64,000 nt of DNA from assembly GCF_000243115.2 (NCBI RefSeq), contig NZ_CP007035.1, forward strand, positions 2,914,001 through 2,978,000, written 5' to 3'. This stretch comes from Niabella soli DSM 19437. GTDB taxonomy: Bacteria > Bacteroidota > Bacteroidia > Chitinophagales > Chitinophagaceae. Positions 21,759-31,213 of this stretch are shown piece by piece (the stretch's first letter is position 1; the number at the start of each line of letters is the position of its first letter). The notes under the pieces were generated by a model, which was not told the DNA's origin, did not search any database, and saw nothing but the letters and a program-made list of their open reading frames with translations. The position numbers and the translations under genes were made by a program.

Positions 21759-24602
21759 ATGTACCTATTAACGAAAATTATGCGGCATTTTGGAATTTTA
21801 TTTGTGTTGATGATAACAGGCTTTGTAACCAACGCTCAATCTGTAAGAGGAACTTTAATGGACCCGGTGGAAGGCACTACGGTTGGCGGCGCTACCGTTC
21901 AATTGAAAAATGCCGGGGATTCAAGTGTAAAAGCAACCACGGTTTCCGATAAAGAGGGGAAGTTCTTATTTAGCAATCTTTCTATGGGTAGCTATATCTT
22001 AAAAGCCACTTCTGTGGGGTTTGAGAACCTGGAGCAAAATGTGGCGCTTAAGGACAGCATGCCGGATGTTGACCTGGGTGATGTTTATATTCCCAAGAAA
22101 ACCACTACGCTGGCGGGTGTTGTAGTGGTTGCTTCGGCGCCTCCGGTAGTTCAAAAGGGAGATACCACCCAGTTTAGCGCCAACCAGTACAAAACCAACC
22201 CGGACGCCACAGTGGAAGACCTGATTAAAAAAATGCCGGGGATAACAGTAGACAAGAATGGTAATGTGACCGGTCATGGCGAGTCGGTAAAAAAAGTGAC
22301 CGTGGATGGAAAAGACTTCTTTGGCAATGATGCTACCATGGCCATCCGGAATCTTCCGGCCGATGTGGTTGATAAAATCCAGTTATATGACCGCATGAGC
22401 GACCAGGCCCAGTTAACCGGCTTTGACGACGGAAACTCGGTTAAAGCAATAAATATTGTAACCAGAGGCAGCGGCATGCGTGAAGCCCAGTTTGGTAAAA
22501 TCTTTGGCGGCCTGGGTACGAATAATACCTATAACGCCGGTGGTAATATCAATATCTTCAATGGCGACCGGCGGATCTCCGTTGTGGGCAACTTCAATAA
22601 TATCAATGCCAAAAACTTCAGCGACCAGGACCTGTTGGGCGTATTGGGTGGCGGTGGAGGACGCGGGGGACGCGGCGGCGGTAGCGGCCAGCCTTCCGGC
22701 ATTAATAAGGTAAATATGTTTGGCATTAACTATAGCGACAAATGGGGAAAGAAGATCAATGTCAGCGCCAGCTATGTATTTAATAACGCCAATAACCTTA
22801 CTACTTCCAACAGCGTGAAACAAACGCCGCTTGGTACGGACTCTACCCAGTTCACCTATGATAACAGCACCTCATCGTCCAATAACAATAATCACCGGTT
22901 TAATATGCGGCTGGAATACCAGATCGATTCCAGTAACAGTATTTTTATTATTCCGTCAATTGGAATTCAGAATTACAATGGAACCAGTCATGATCTTACA
23001 CAATCTATAGATAACAAAGGCGATTCCATAAACTATCAGTTAGCCAATGGTAGTTATCACCGGGATGGTTATAATATCGGGAACAATTTAATGTACCGCC
23101 ACTCTTTTGGCAAAAGGGGCCGGACCCTTTCCGCTTCTTTTCAAACAACCTATACCGAAAATGAAGGCAATAGTTACAATCAGCAATATACCATCGACTA
23201 TAAAAAGAATTCTATTACGGACGCAAATCGTTATATAAATAATCCGACCAAAGGGTCCAATATCAGCGGCCGCCTTTCCTATACAGAACCCATCGGTCAA
23301 AAAGGAATGCTTGAATTTGAATATACCACCGGCGTGCAAAAGAACCAGGCTGATAAAAAAACCTACGATTACGACGGAACGGATTATACGCTTTTTAATC
23401 CTGGATTATCCAATACCTTTAAAAACCAGGTCCTTACCAATAACGGGGGCGTTAATTACCGGTTGGGCCGGGGCCGCGATAACCAGTTTTTTGTGGGCGT
23501 AAATGTTCAGAATTCAAGATTGATCAGCGACCGCGTGTATCCCGTTCCGGGCTCAGTTGGCCAGTCTTTCACCTCCTTTCTGCCCAACCTGCGCTGGATG
23601 AAAAAGATCGGGTTATACAGCAATATCCGCGTGTTCTACCGCGCCAGCACTGATTTCCCGTCCATCAGCCAATTGCAGGATATTGTGGACAGTACCAATA
23701 AATTGTACATTTCTGCAGGTAATCCCAATCTGAAACAATCGTATACCAATTTTGGAGCCTTACGCTACACTTATACCAATACCAAAACCAGCAAAAGCTT
23801 TATTGCCAACATCATGTTCAGGACCGCTAATGATTATATTGTTAATGCTACTACCCTTAAAGAAGGTATTACCTATACCAAACCGATCAACTTAAACGGG
23901 TACAAAAGCCTCAACTCGTTCTTTATTTATTCTATGCCACTTAAATTCATAAAAACGAACCTGAACCTGACCGGTGGTTATAGCTATGCCACCACCCCCG
24001 GCTCTTTTAATGATAATATTGGCAATACTACTACCAACAATTACAGCGGGGGTATTACGCTTAGCAGTAATATAAGTGAGTATGTTGACTTCAATTTATC
24101 CTACAATACCAATTACTATAATTCCAGCAGCAATCTGAATAGCAGGGGATCTGCTTCCAGAACCAATTATATCAACCAGGCGCCGGGCGTACAATTGAAC
24201 CTGTTGTCCAAAAACGGGTGGTTTATCCAGAACGATCTTACTTCACAGATCTACAGCGGGTTATCACAAGGCTACGATACGCATTTCTGGCTTTGGAACG
24301 CGGCTGTTGGTAAAAAATTCCTTAAAAACAGGGCAGCGGAGTTGCGGTTATCGGCCTTTGACATCTTGAAACAAAATCAAAGTATTACCCGAACCATCGG
24401 AACGGCTGATAATTCTATTACAGACGCCAACACCCGCGTGTTACAACAATATTTTATGCTTACATTTACGTATAAGCTGAAAAATATAGGTAAAGGCAAA
24501 GCGTCTTCTTCTGATGGTGAATTCCGTCACCGGGAATGGCGCGACGGGCCACGCGGTGGTGGCGGTGGCTTCGGAAGAGGCGGCGGCGGGCCAATGTTTT
24601 AG
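21759..24602 (+). CDS. Outer-membrane beta-barrel receptor, TonB-dependent type with carboxypeptidase-like N-domain
   Basis: 947 residues (or 940 from the ATG at 21780, which gives the cleaner signal peptide MRHFGILFVLMITG). After the signal come a carboxypeptidase-like regulatory domain (about 28-115; VRGTLMD, GGATVQLK), a plug domain (about 135-240; IKKMPGITVDKNG and KVTVDGKDFFGND), and an outer-membrane barrel of the OMP_b-brl_3 kind. The C-terminus is unusual: a Gly/Arg-rich tail (RGGGGPMF) instead of a terminal aromatic strand. It may import or bind a ligand in the outer membrane. The sigma factor gene follows 191 bp downstream. Confidence 0.85.
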   Translation: MYLLTKIMRHFGILFVLMITGFVTNAQSVRGTLMDPVEGTTVGGATVQLKNAGDSSVKATTVSDKEGKFLFSNLSMGSYILKATSVGFENLEQNVALKDSMPDVDLGDVYIPKKTTTLAGVVVVASAPPVVQKGDTTQFSANQYKTNPDATVEDLIKKMPGITVDKNGNVTGHGESVKKVTVDGKDFFGNDATMAIRNLPADVVDKIQLYDRMSDQAQLTGFDDGNSVKAINIVTRGSGMREAQFGKIFGGLGTNNTYNAGGNINIFNGDRRISVVGNFNNINAKNFSDQDLLGVLGGGGGRGGRGGGSGQPSGINKVNMFGINYSDKWGKKINVSASYVFNNANNLTTSNSVKQTPLGTDSTQFTYDNSTSSSNNNNHRFNMRLEYQIDSSNSIFIIPSIGIQNYNGTSHDLTQSIDNKGDSINYQLANGSYHRDGYNIGNNLMYRHSFGKRGRTLSASFQTTYTENEGNSYNQQYTIDYKKNSITDANRYINNPTKGSNISGRLSYTEPIGQKGMLEFEYTTGVQKNQADKKTYDYDGTDYTLFNPGLSNTFKNQVLTNNGGVNYRLGRGRDNQFFVGVNVQNSRLISDRVYPVPGSVGQSFTSFLPNLRWMKKIGLYSNIRVFYRASTDFPSISQLQDIVDSTNKLYISAGNPNLKQSYTNFGALRYTYTNTKTSKSFIANIMFRTANDYIVNATTLKEGITYTKPINLNGYKSLNSFFIYSMPLKFIKTNLNLTGGYSYATTPGSFNDNIGNTTTNNYSGGITLSSNISEYVDFNLSYNTNYYNSSSNLNSRGSASRTNYINQAPGVQLNLLSKNGWFIQNDLTSQIYSGLSQGYDTHFWLWNAAVGKKFLKNRAAELRLSAFDILKQNQSITRTIGTADNSITDANTRVLQQYFMLTFTYKLKNIGKGKASSSDGEFRHREWRDGPRGGGGGFGRGGGGPMF

Positions 24603-24793
24603 GGAAGATAAAACATTCTTTGCCTGATCGCCTCCGGGCACGAACATGCAAAGGCTGATCTGCAGACAATTTTTGAAATGCAGCGATAGCATCGCGGCGG
24701 GCCCAGTGTTAAAATGTTTTTGACGCAGCATAGCAATGGTGTTCCTTCTCCGCTTTTTTTAGTAATATCGTGCCGGAATAACTGTTATTTACA

Positions 24794-25402
24794 TTGCTCA
24801 GTGAAGAAAAACTGGTACAGGAACTCAAAGAAGGCAGCGAAACGGCGTTCAAACACGTTGTTGACAGCTACCAGAACATGGTATACAATACCTGCCTGTC
24901 CATTGTAAGGAGCGAAGAAGACGCCGAAGACATTGCCCAGGATGTGTTTGTGCAGGTGTACCAGTCCATCGGGGCTTTTAAGGGAGAATCCAAACTTTCC
25001 ACCTGGATCTACCGGATTGCAACCACCAAGTCCCTGGATTTTGAGCGAAAAAAAAAGCGAAAAAAACGGTTCGGGTTTGTCCGCAGCATTTTTGGAGACG
25101 ATAGCGAAATTGTCATCAACCCGCCGGATTTTCAACACCCCGGCGTGGTATACGATAAAAAGGAAAATGCATCCATTTTGTTTCAGGCAATCGATCAACT
25201 TCCTGAAAATCAAAAAGTTGCATTTTTATTAAATAAAGTAGAGGGGTTAAGTTACCAGGAAGTAAGCGCCGTGCTTCAAACATCGGTTTCTTCAATCGAA
25301 TCATTATTGCACCGGGCAAAAAACAATCTCCGGAAAATATTGGAAAAGGGATATAACTATAGCCCCGAAAAGAAAACAGAAAAAAAAACGTCAAATGATT
25401 GA
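24794..25402 (+). CDS. ECF-type RNA polymerase sigma factor
   Basis: 202 residues. Sigma region 2 is visible at about 20-90 (EEDAEDIAQDVFVQVYQSI, then STWIYRIATTKSLD) and region 4 at about 135-185 (LPENQKVAFLLNKVEGLSY, then SSIESLLHRAKNNLRK). A basic KKKRKKRF patch sits in the linker. The start is a TTG at 24794, in frame with a stop 15 bp upstream; no ATG is usable. It begins an operon with a membrane anti-sigma-like protein and a Spy/CpxP-like periplasmic protein, which suggests envelope-stress or metal response. Confidence 0.93.
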   Translation: MLSEEKLVQELKEGSETAFKHVVDSYQNMVYNTCLSIVRSEEDAEDIAQDVFVQVYQSIGAFKGESKLSTWIYRIATTKSLDFERKKKRKKRFGFVRSIFGDDSEIVINPPDFQHPGVVYDKKENASILFQAIDQLPENQKVAFLLNKVEGLSYQEVSAVLQTSVSSIESLLHRAKNNLRKILEKGYNYSPEKKTEKKTSND

Positions 25403-25460
25403 GTAGTCCTAAATTTTTTAAAATAACTTGTGATCCAATTATTCTAAAATGTGTTTACAC

Positions 25461-25787
25461 ATGGATAATAACAATAACATAGAAGACATATTAAACAGCT
25501 TCGATGGCATTCAAAAGGCTGAGGCTCGCCCTTTTATGTATACAAGAGTCATGGCCCGGCTGAACAATGAAGAGGCCAATTTCTGGACAAAAGCAGGTGC
25601 TTTTATTGCCAGGCCCCTGGTGATCGCCTGCTGCTTTATCACTATTATTGGCACCAATTTATTTTTCATGATTCATTCGGATACCAAACAGGAAGAAACA
25701 ATAATAAGCGCCAATTCTACTGCCGAGATCCTGCAGAACGAGAACTCTATTTTGGCATCCTACACCAGTTACGATTTAAACAGATAA
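25461..25787 (+). CDS. Small single-pass membrane protein, candidate anti-sigma factor
   Basis: 108 residues from the ATG at 25461. An acidic N-terminal cytoplasmic part (DNNNNIEDILNSFDGIQKAE) precedes one transmembrane segment (about 50-74) and a short periplasmic tail. No zinc-binding anti-sigma motif is seen. Its place directly after an ECF sigma gene and before a periplasmic sensor-like gene is the argument for an anti-sigma role. Not recognised as a named family. Confidence 0.65.
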   Translation: MDNNNNIEDILNSFDGIQKAEARPFMYTRVMARLNNEEANFWTKAGAFIARPLVIACCFITIIGTNLFFMIHSDTKQEETIISANSTAEILQNENSILASYTSYDLNR

Positions 25788-25793
25788 AAAGAA

Positions 25794-26279
25794 ATGAACA
25801 GTACCTCGCGAAGCAAATCCTTAATATTTGTAATTATTATCCTGTTAATTACCAATATCGCTTTACTGGTGTACACTTTCGTTTTTTTAAAACGGGGGCC
25901 GCAGGATCATAAAAAAGATGGGTTTACCAGCGCCCTGCGAAAGGAAGTTGGTTTTTCCGACGATCAGATAAAACAATTTAATGTACTAAAGGAAAAAAGC
26001 TGGGCCGCTGCCAAAGCAGATATGGAACATATCCGCAGAATAAAACAGGCGCTTTTTGATCTTACCAAAGAAACTTCCGTATCGGATAGTGCCGTTATCC
26101 TCCTGGCAGACTCTATTGCCAAGCTTCAGAAAGGAGTAGAGATCAACACATTCAGGCATTTTAAAGAAACCAGACAGATCTGCACACCAGAGCAAATGCC
26201 TAAATATGATTCCCTGATGAAAAAAATCATCAGACAGGGTCGCCCCGGCCGCCCGGTGGGCGGGCCTCCGCCTAAATAA
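25794..26279 (+). CDS. Spy/CpxP-like periplasmic protein (heavy-metal-sensor type)
   Basis: 161 residues. An N-terminal membrane anchor (about 10-33) is followed by a helical periplasmic domain: LRKEVGFSDDQIKQFNVL is the first LTxxQ-like helix, and ICTPEQMPKYDSLMKKI is the second. This is the layout of Spy/CpxP and bacterial 'periplasmic heavy metal sensor' proteins. The C-terminus is a Gly/Pro/Arg tail. It starts 6 bp after the anti-sigma-like gene, so it is in the sigma operon. Confidence 0.75.
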   Translation: MNSTSRSKSLIFVIIILLITNIALLVYTFVFLKRGPQDHKKDGFTSALRKEVGFSDDQIKQFNVLKEKSWAAAKADMEHIRRIKQALFDLTKETSVSDSAVILLADSIAKLQKGVEINTFRHFKETRQICTPEQMPKYDSLMKKIIRQGRPGRPVGGPPPK

Positions 26280-26323
26280 TAGGGTCTCTTGCAACCTATG
26301 TGCAGGTAGAAAGCCTCTATGGG

Positions 26324-26350
26324 TTGACAACTCCGGGTTTTTAATATAAT
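26324..26350 (+). promoter_or_regulatory. TTGACA / TATAAT promoter-like pair
   Basis: TTGACA at 26324-26329 and TATAAT at 26345-26350 with a 15-bp spacer, 8 bp before the ATG of the next gene. Both hexamers match the E. coli consensus exactly, which is unlike the TAnnTTTG boxes seen elsewhere in this window. The spacer is shorter than the ideal 17 bp. Confidence 0.3.
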
Positions 26351-26358
26351 TTAGTAAC

Positions 26359-26745
26359 ATGAGAGCAAGATTGAGATTAATCCTGGTTATAGGACTTTTT
26401 CTATGTGTTTCACAACCAGCACTGGCGCAAAAGGAATCCGTTAGCGATAAGGTATCGGCTACCTTAGAAAAATTTGATGAGGCCATTAAACCGGAAAAGA
26501 CGAAAAGAAGTAGCCTGGAAAGTATTTTTACGGATTTTTATGGCGCCCAGGAAAAGTTGCGCAATAATATCCAGGGCCCTTCTTCCCCGCTGGCCCAGGG
26601 GCTGCAGCACCAGGACTACCAGAGCGTCCGTAAGCAAAACGAAAATCTTTTTACCGACCGGGATAACCGTCTGAAGAAGATATTGAGCGATGATGAATTT
26701 AAGAAATGGAAAAACTCCATTGAACCATCACTACGGAAGAAATAA
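26359..26745 (+). CDS. Small secreted helical protein, Spy-like
   Basis: 128 residues. Signal peptide about 1-24 (ending ALAQ). The mature part is a charged helical protein with two LTxxQ-like turns: 'SSLESIFTDFYGAQEKLR' and ILSDDEFKKWKNSIEPSL. The second resembles the end of CpxP/Spy proteins (x-L-x-x-E-Q/E-F-x-x-W). It lies 80 bp after the sigma operon, on the same strand, and may be a second chaperone or stress-sensing product of that locus. Confidence 0.65.
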   Translation: MRARLRLILVIGLFLCVSQPALAQKESVSDKVSATLEKFDEAIKPEKTKRSSLESIFTDFYGAQEKLRNNIQGPSSPLAQGLQHQDYQSVRKQNENLFTDRDNRLKKILSDDEFKKWKNSIEPSLRKK

Positions 26746-26759
26746 TTCTTTTTGATGTT

Positions 26760-26826
26760 GGTTTCTGGTTGCTGGATACTAGATGAACAAGCATCGAGAA
26801 CCCAGCATCCAGCATCGAACATCCGG
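26760..26826. repeat. Short intergenic inverted repeat
   Basis: GGTTGCTGGAT... and CCCAGCATCCAGCATCGA form an imperfect palindrome between convergent genes. The 'GCATCCAGCATC' pattern looks like a dispersed intergenic repeat; a terminator role is possible. Confidence 0.35.
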
Positions 26827-26828
26827 TA

Positions 26829-27998
26829 TCATTCCACCGTAAATAAATACAACATATCCGTTTTCGGCATTTTCGGATGTTCCTGAACAATGGCCAGTTG
26901 TTGCCCGCTATCGGACCAGGTGAGGGAGTATATTTCTTTTTTGGGGAGAGGCACCTGGGTCCGTGAAAAATCACGTAAACGCAATACATAACAGGAAGCG
27001 CTGCTATCCAGGTAAGCCATATAACTGCCATCGGGGCTTAGCCAGGCTTTTGTAAAGTCAAAATTGATGGGCTTTTTTGACAGGGTTTTTCCCTTTTCAA
27101 AATATACAATATAGCTGGTGTCATCAGTCATCAAATGGTTATCATCCAAATACACCAGTTTTCTCTCCGGCAATACCGCAAATTTGAAATCCAGGTTGGT
27201 AAACCGCCTGATCCCAAAATCCTGTACCGTATCCTTTTCATGCAATAACAGGTGTTCATATTCGCTTGCCAACCCCGATGTTGAGTCCTGCGGACTGTAG
27301 ACCACGTAAGCATAATTATTTCCGGTCCCATAAATATTACCTACCAGGTCATAAAGCCTGTGCCGGATCCTCGCACTCCGGAGCAGCTCGGTTTTTTTTG
27401 TGAGCAGGTGCAGCCGGTGCAGTGCAATAGCGCCGGCATACGGACCGTTTACGGCGTCTCCGGTTTTATAAAGGATGGTGGCAGAATCAGTAAACACCGG
27501 GTCCAGTAAAAAACCTCTCGCCGGCGGAGCCGCTACCGTTTGTATTTTTTTATCTTTTAGTGAAAATACCTTGATCTCGTTTCCAATTAACGTTGCCGCT
27601 GTGATCTTTTTACCGGTAACAGGCTGTAGTTGATGCGCGTATGCCACCCGGCCTCCTCCCGGCGCCAGATGGGGCGACCATCCGTAGTCGATCAACGTTA
27701 AATGTTTGCTTGACAGTTTTATCAGGCTTATAACCGGGTCGCCAATGCGAAGTGAATCTTTTTTGCCGGGCAACAAGTTTTCCGTGGTTCCGTCCTCCCT
27801 AAACCGGTTTTTCAACGCAGCCGAATCATTAGGATTAATCCGTTTTACAAAAACGATCTGATCGCCTTTGGCGCTGATTTCCACTGTTTGAATAATATGG
27901 TTGTTTTGAGACCAACTGAATTGTTGTTGCAGCCGGGGCGCCTGAGCGTTGGCGAACAGCGAACAGACCAGAAAAAAAACAAAAACAACTGATTTCAT
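26829..27998 (-). CDS. Secreted TolB-like beta-propeller protein
   Basis: 389 residues. Signal peptide about 1-18 (ending ANAQ). The mature part has weak PD40/WD40-like blades: VISLIKLSSKHLTLIDYG, then LSPDGSYMAYLDSS and LTWSDSGQQLAIVQ. That pattern is typical of the TolB/periplasmic propeller superfamily. No catalytic domain follows, so it is a binding or scaffold protein rather than a peptidase. A single-gene unit, convergent with the Spy-like gene. Confidence 0.7.
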   Translation of the reverse strand: MKSVVFVFFLVCSLFANAQAPRLQQQFSWSQNNHIIQTVEISAKGDQIVFVKRINPNDSAALKNRFREDGTTENLLPGKKDSLRIGDPVISLIKLSSKHLTLIDYGWSPHLAPGGGRVAYAHQLQPVTGKKITAATLIGNEIKVFSLKDKKIQTVAAPPARGFLLDPVFTDSATILYKTGDAVNGPYAGAIALHRLHLLTKKTELLRSARIRHRLYDLVGNIYGTGNNYAYVVYSPQDSTSGLASEYEHLLLHEKDTVQDFGIRRFTNLDFKFAVLPERKLVYLDDNHLMTDDTSYIVYFEKGKTLSKKPINFDFTKAWLSPDGSYMAYLDSSASCYVLRLRDFSRTQVPLPKKEIYSLTWSDSGQQLAIVQEHPKMPKTDMLYLFTVE

Positions 27999-28096
27999 TA
28001 CCTCAAAAAAAGTTTAGCCGCAAGCAGATCATATACAACTCTTAATATCGCTTTTAGCTGTCTTTTTATTGTGTATACTGCACTGTTTTTTAAGTT

Positions 28097-28900
28097 TTAC
28101 GAAAAATTATGTTTTAGCTGTAGCAAACTGTCAACGGCCCTTAATACTCCGTTATAGTTATTATCCGCTTCTGTTATAAAAGAAGCCGCTGCAATAATTC
28201 CCGGATGGGCATTTTTCATTGCAAAACTATATTTGGCAACCCCCATCATTTCCAGGTCGTTTAAATAGTCGCCCAAAACCATGGTTTCGGCATAGCCCAC
28301 ACCCAGCCGTTGCTGCAGGAGCTGCACCGCCGCCCCTTTATTGGCGTCAAAAGCCGTAAAATCCAGCCAACGTTCGCCGGCTACGGCTACTTTATAGTCC
28401 TTCTCATATTTCCTGAAGTGCGGATAGCTGTTTGTTTCTGCATTTTGTAAATCGCAAAGAGACACTTTCAGGATCGGTTCGGCAACCTTTGTAAGGTCTT
28501 CCACGATCTGGTAAGATTGATAATATTGCAGGGCCTGGCTCAACAATGCGTCATTATGGTTTTCCATATAGGCTTTGTCCATCCCGCAAAGTACCGGGTA
28601 TACATCGGTAAGGCCCCGGGATGCGATAGTAAGCGTTTTAACTATTTGGGAATCAAGCGTTTTAACCAACAATGCTTCTTCACCATAAGTAACATAACTG
28701 CCATTATCCGACAGGAAATAGGTATGGGCGCTTATCGGCTTAAATAAATTAACGAGATTGTGATGCGGCCGGCCGCTTGCAATGCAAAACACAACGTCCC
28801 TTTCCCGCAATACTTTTTCTATTTTCCAAAAATCCGCAGGTAGTTCTTTTTTATCATTGAGTAAGGAACCATCCAGGTCTGTAACAATCAATTTTACCAT
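28097..28900 (-). CDS. Cof-type HAD-IIB phosphatase
   Basis: 267 residues from the ATG at 28900. HAD motif I is DLDGSLLN, starting near residue 7. Motif II is SGRPHHN (about 45), motif III uses Lys in the 'AANKGAAV' region (about 197), and motif IV is GDYLNDLEMM (about 220). The C2B cap lies between motifs II and III. Cof-type enzymes dephosphorylate sugar phosphates or cofactors such as pyridoxal phosphate; the substrate cannot be told. A single-gene unit in the cytoplasm. Confidence 0.9.
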   Translation of the reverse strand: MVKLIVTDLDGSLLNDKKELPADFWKIEKVLRERDVVFCIASGRPHHNLVNLFKPISAHTYFLSDNGSYVTYGEEALLVKTLDSQIVKTLTIASRGLTDVYPVLCGMDKAYMENHNDALLSQALQYYQSYQIVEDLTKVAEPILKVSLCDLQNAETNSYPHFRKYEKDYKVAVAGERWLDFTAFDANKGAAVQLLQQRLGVGYAETMVLGDYLNDLEMMGVAKYSFAMKNAHPGIIAAASFITEADNNYNGVLRAVDSLLQLKHNFS

Positions 28901-28961
28901 AACGCCGATAAATTTAGACAAAATCAGGCAATGTGATCAAATGGGAATGGAATTGAACCAT

Positions 28962-29045
28962 TCCGCAGGGCGGGATGCCCATATTTACGCGGCGTCCTAC
29001 GGAGCCGATGCGACACATCATAATGACGCTATAAACACAGGGCTC
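28962..29045 (-). repeat. Dispersed intergenic repeat, copy 1 (inverted relative to 61029)
   Basis: On the minus strand it reads TGTTTATAG, then CATTATGAT, then CGCATCGGCTC, then CCGCGTAAA. The same order of blocks appears on the plus strand at 61029-61095. Palindromic GC arms (GGGCTCCTTTGGAGCC) lie just beyond. It fills most of the gap between the HAD and M13 genes. Confidence 0.6.
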
Positions 29046-29179
29046 CTTTGGAGCCATAGTACACTCCCCCTGAATGTAACATTAGGTGAACTTATCATAC
29101 GCCTATGCGAAAAGGCGGTAAGACGATGGTCCTCAACCAGCATCTTACCGCCTCCCGGTTCTATTCCACTTAAAGCCTG

Positions 29180-31213
29180 CTACCAGATCCGGATGCGGTC
29201 CTCCGGTTTCTTATATAATTTTTCGCCGGGTTGCACATCAAAGGCCTTGTACCAGGCGTCCATATTCACAATTGGCCCTATTGTCCGGTACCCGCCGGGA
29301 GCATGCGGGTCTGTTAAAATCAGTTGTGCTGCGGATTCGGGCAGGATGTTACCACGCCACACCTGTGCCCAGGACAGGAAGAACCGCTGATCGGGTGTAA
29401 ATCCGTCTATTTTTTCATTCGACTGCCCTTCTTTGGTCATTTTAAAGGCTTCATACGCTACATTCAGTCCGCCCAGATCACCAATGTTTTCTCCTAAAGT
29501 TAATTTCCCATTTACATGAATCGTATCCAGCACGGTGTATCCATCAAATTGTGCGGCCAAGGCAGCGGCTTTGGCATCGAATTTTTTTCTGTCGGCATCG
29601 GTCCACCAGTTCCGGAGCGTTCCGTCCGCATCATATTTGCTGCCGTTATCGTCAAAGCCGTGCGACATTTCATGCCCGATAACCGCCCCTATGCCTCCGT
29701 AGTTTACGGCGTCATCTGCATCCGGATCAAAGAACGGAAACTGCAAAATACCGGCGGGAAAAACAATTTCATTGAGTGTGGCATTATAATAGGCATTCAC
29801 GGTAGGTGGCGTCATCCCCCAGCGGGTACGGTCAACAGGCTTTCCCAGCTTATTGATCATAAAATTATAATCCCACGCGTCAACATTCCTGATGTTATGA
29901 AAAAAGGTATTCCGGTTAATAACCAGGCCATCATAATTCTCCCATTTATCGGGGTAAGCAATCTTCGGATGGAAAGCCGCCAGTTTTGCCAATGCTTTTT
30001 GTTTGGTTCCTTCGGACATCCAGTCCAGGCTTTTTATCCTGACGGCGAATGCTTTCCTCAGGTTCGCCACCAGTTCCTCCATACGGGCTTTTGCCGCCGG
30101 CTTGAAATATTCTTTTACATAAAGCTGGCCCAACAGTTCTCCGATACTGTTATCCGTTAAAGAAGACATCCGCTGCCAGCGGGGCGTTTGTATTTTTTGG
30201 CCTGAAAGCGCCTGGCTGAATGCAAAATTTGCCTTTACAAAAGAAGAACTGAGCTTTGAAGCCGCATTCTTCAATATGCTCCATTTTAAATATACCTTCC
30301 AGTCGTTTAGCGGGGTGGAGCGTAATAATTGTGCTGCGGTAACAAAAAAGGCGGGGTTATTCACCAGCACACTGTCTTGCCCTTTTACGTTCAGCTCCGC
30401 TAAAGTTGTTTTCCAGTCTAATCCCGGTGTGGTTTTAGAAAGGTCATCAACGAAAAACTTGTTATAGGTTTTGTACGCATCCCGCATTTCCACCCGGCTT
30501 AATTGTGCTTGTGCCAATTGTTTTTCCATTGCAAAAATCGTAGCTGCATTTGCAGCAGCGGTGGTTTCGCCGGTACCGGTTAAGCTAAAAAGCGTGGTAA
30601 TATATTTTGCATAGGCGGCTCTTATCTCTACAGAACGTTTGTCATCTTTTAAATAATTATCGCGGTCGGGCAAAGAAGTACCGCCCTGGCTTAACTGCGG
30701 GATCATTACTTCCACATTCTTTTTGTCCTGGCCCACATAAAACCCGTAAAGCGCGGAAGCAATACCACTCCTGCGCAAATAGTTCATTGTTTTCAGCACA
30801 TCGTCAATTGACCGGATGCCATCAATAGCGGCAAGGTCTGCCTTTATGGGTGTGTATCCGAGTTTTTCAATGGTGGCACTGTCCATAGCTGCCGCATAAA
30901 AATCCCCTACGCGTTTTTCAACCGATCCGGCAGGTGCATTTTTATCGGCGCTTGCTTTTTCCAGGATCGATTTTACGGCGTTAATATTAAAATCGCGCAA
31001 TACGTTAAAGCTTCCCCAGCGGGTTTCTTTTGCCGGTACGGGATTATTTTTAACCCAGGTACCGCTGGCGTATTCATAAAAATCGTTGCCAGGTTTTACC
31101 GAGCGGTCCATATTGGCAGGGTCGATAAATTTTTGTTTTTGCTGCGCAAGGGTGGTCGCACAGGAAAACATAAGACAAGCCCCCAAAATGCTTGTTTTTG
31201 ATATTTTAATCAT
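29180..31213 (-). CDS. M13 family metallopeptidase (neprilysin-like)
   Basis: 677 residues. A hydrophobic signal (about 7-24) precedes the mature enzyme. The zinc motif VIGHEMSHGFDD has His514, Glu515 and His518; the third ligand is Glu in GENIGDLGG about 60 residues later. The substrate strand VNAYYNATLNEIVFPAGILQ (about 472-491) matches the NAY motif of M13. Expected to be a secreted or periplasmic oligopeptidase. It shares no operon; a long gene-poor stretch lies upstream of its start. Confidence 0.93.
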   Translation of the reverse strand: MIKISKTSILGACLMFSCATTLAQQKQKFIDPANMDRSVKPGNDFYEYASGTWVKNNPVPAKETRWGSFNVLRDFNINAVKSILEKASADKNAPAGSVEKRVGDFYAAAMDSATIEKLGYTPIKADLAAIDGIRSIDDVLKTMNYLRRSGIASALYGFYVGQDKKNVEVMIPQLSQGGTSLPDRDNYLKDDKRSVEIRAAYAKYITTLFSLTGTGETTAAANAATIFAMEKQLAQAQLSRVEMRDAYKTYNKFFVDDLSKTTPGLDWKTTLAELNVKGQDSVLVNNPAFFVTAAQLLRSTPLNDWKVYLKWSILKNAASKLSSSFVKANFAFSQALSGQKIQTPRWQRMSSLTDNSIGELLGQLYVKEYFKPAAKARMEELVANLRKAFAVRIKSLDWMSEGTKQKALAKLAAFHPKIAYPDKWENYDGLVINRNTFFHNIRNVDAWDYNFMINKLGKPVDRTRWGMTPPTVNAYYNATLNEIVFPAGILQFPFFDPDADDAVNYGGIGAVIGHEMSHGFDDNGSKYDADGTLRNWWTDADRKKFDAKAAALAAQFDGYTVLDTIHVNGKLTLGENIGDLGGLNVAYEAFKMTKEGQSNEKIDGFTPDQRFFLSWAQVWRGNILPESAAQLILTDPHAPGGYRTIGPIVNMDAWYKAFDVQPGEKLYKKPEDRIRIW

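Noticed and set aside
29516-30160. 214-codon plus-strand frame
   Set aside because: Shadow of the M13 peptidase gene; residues do not form a recognisable fold.
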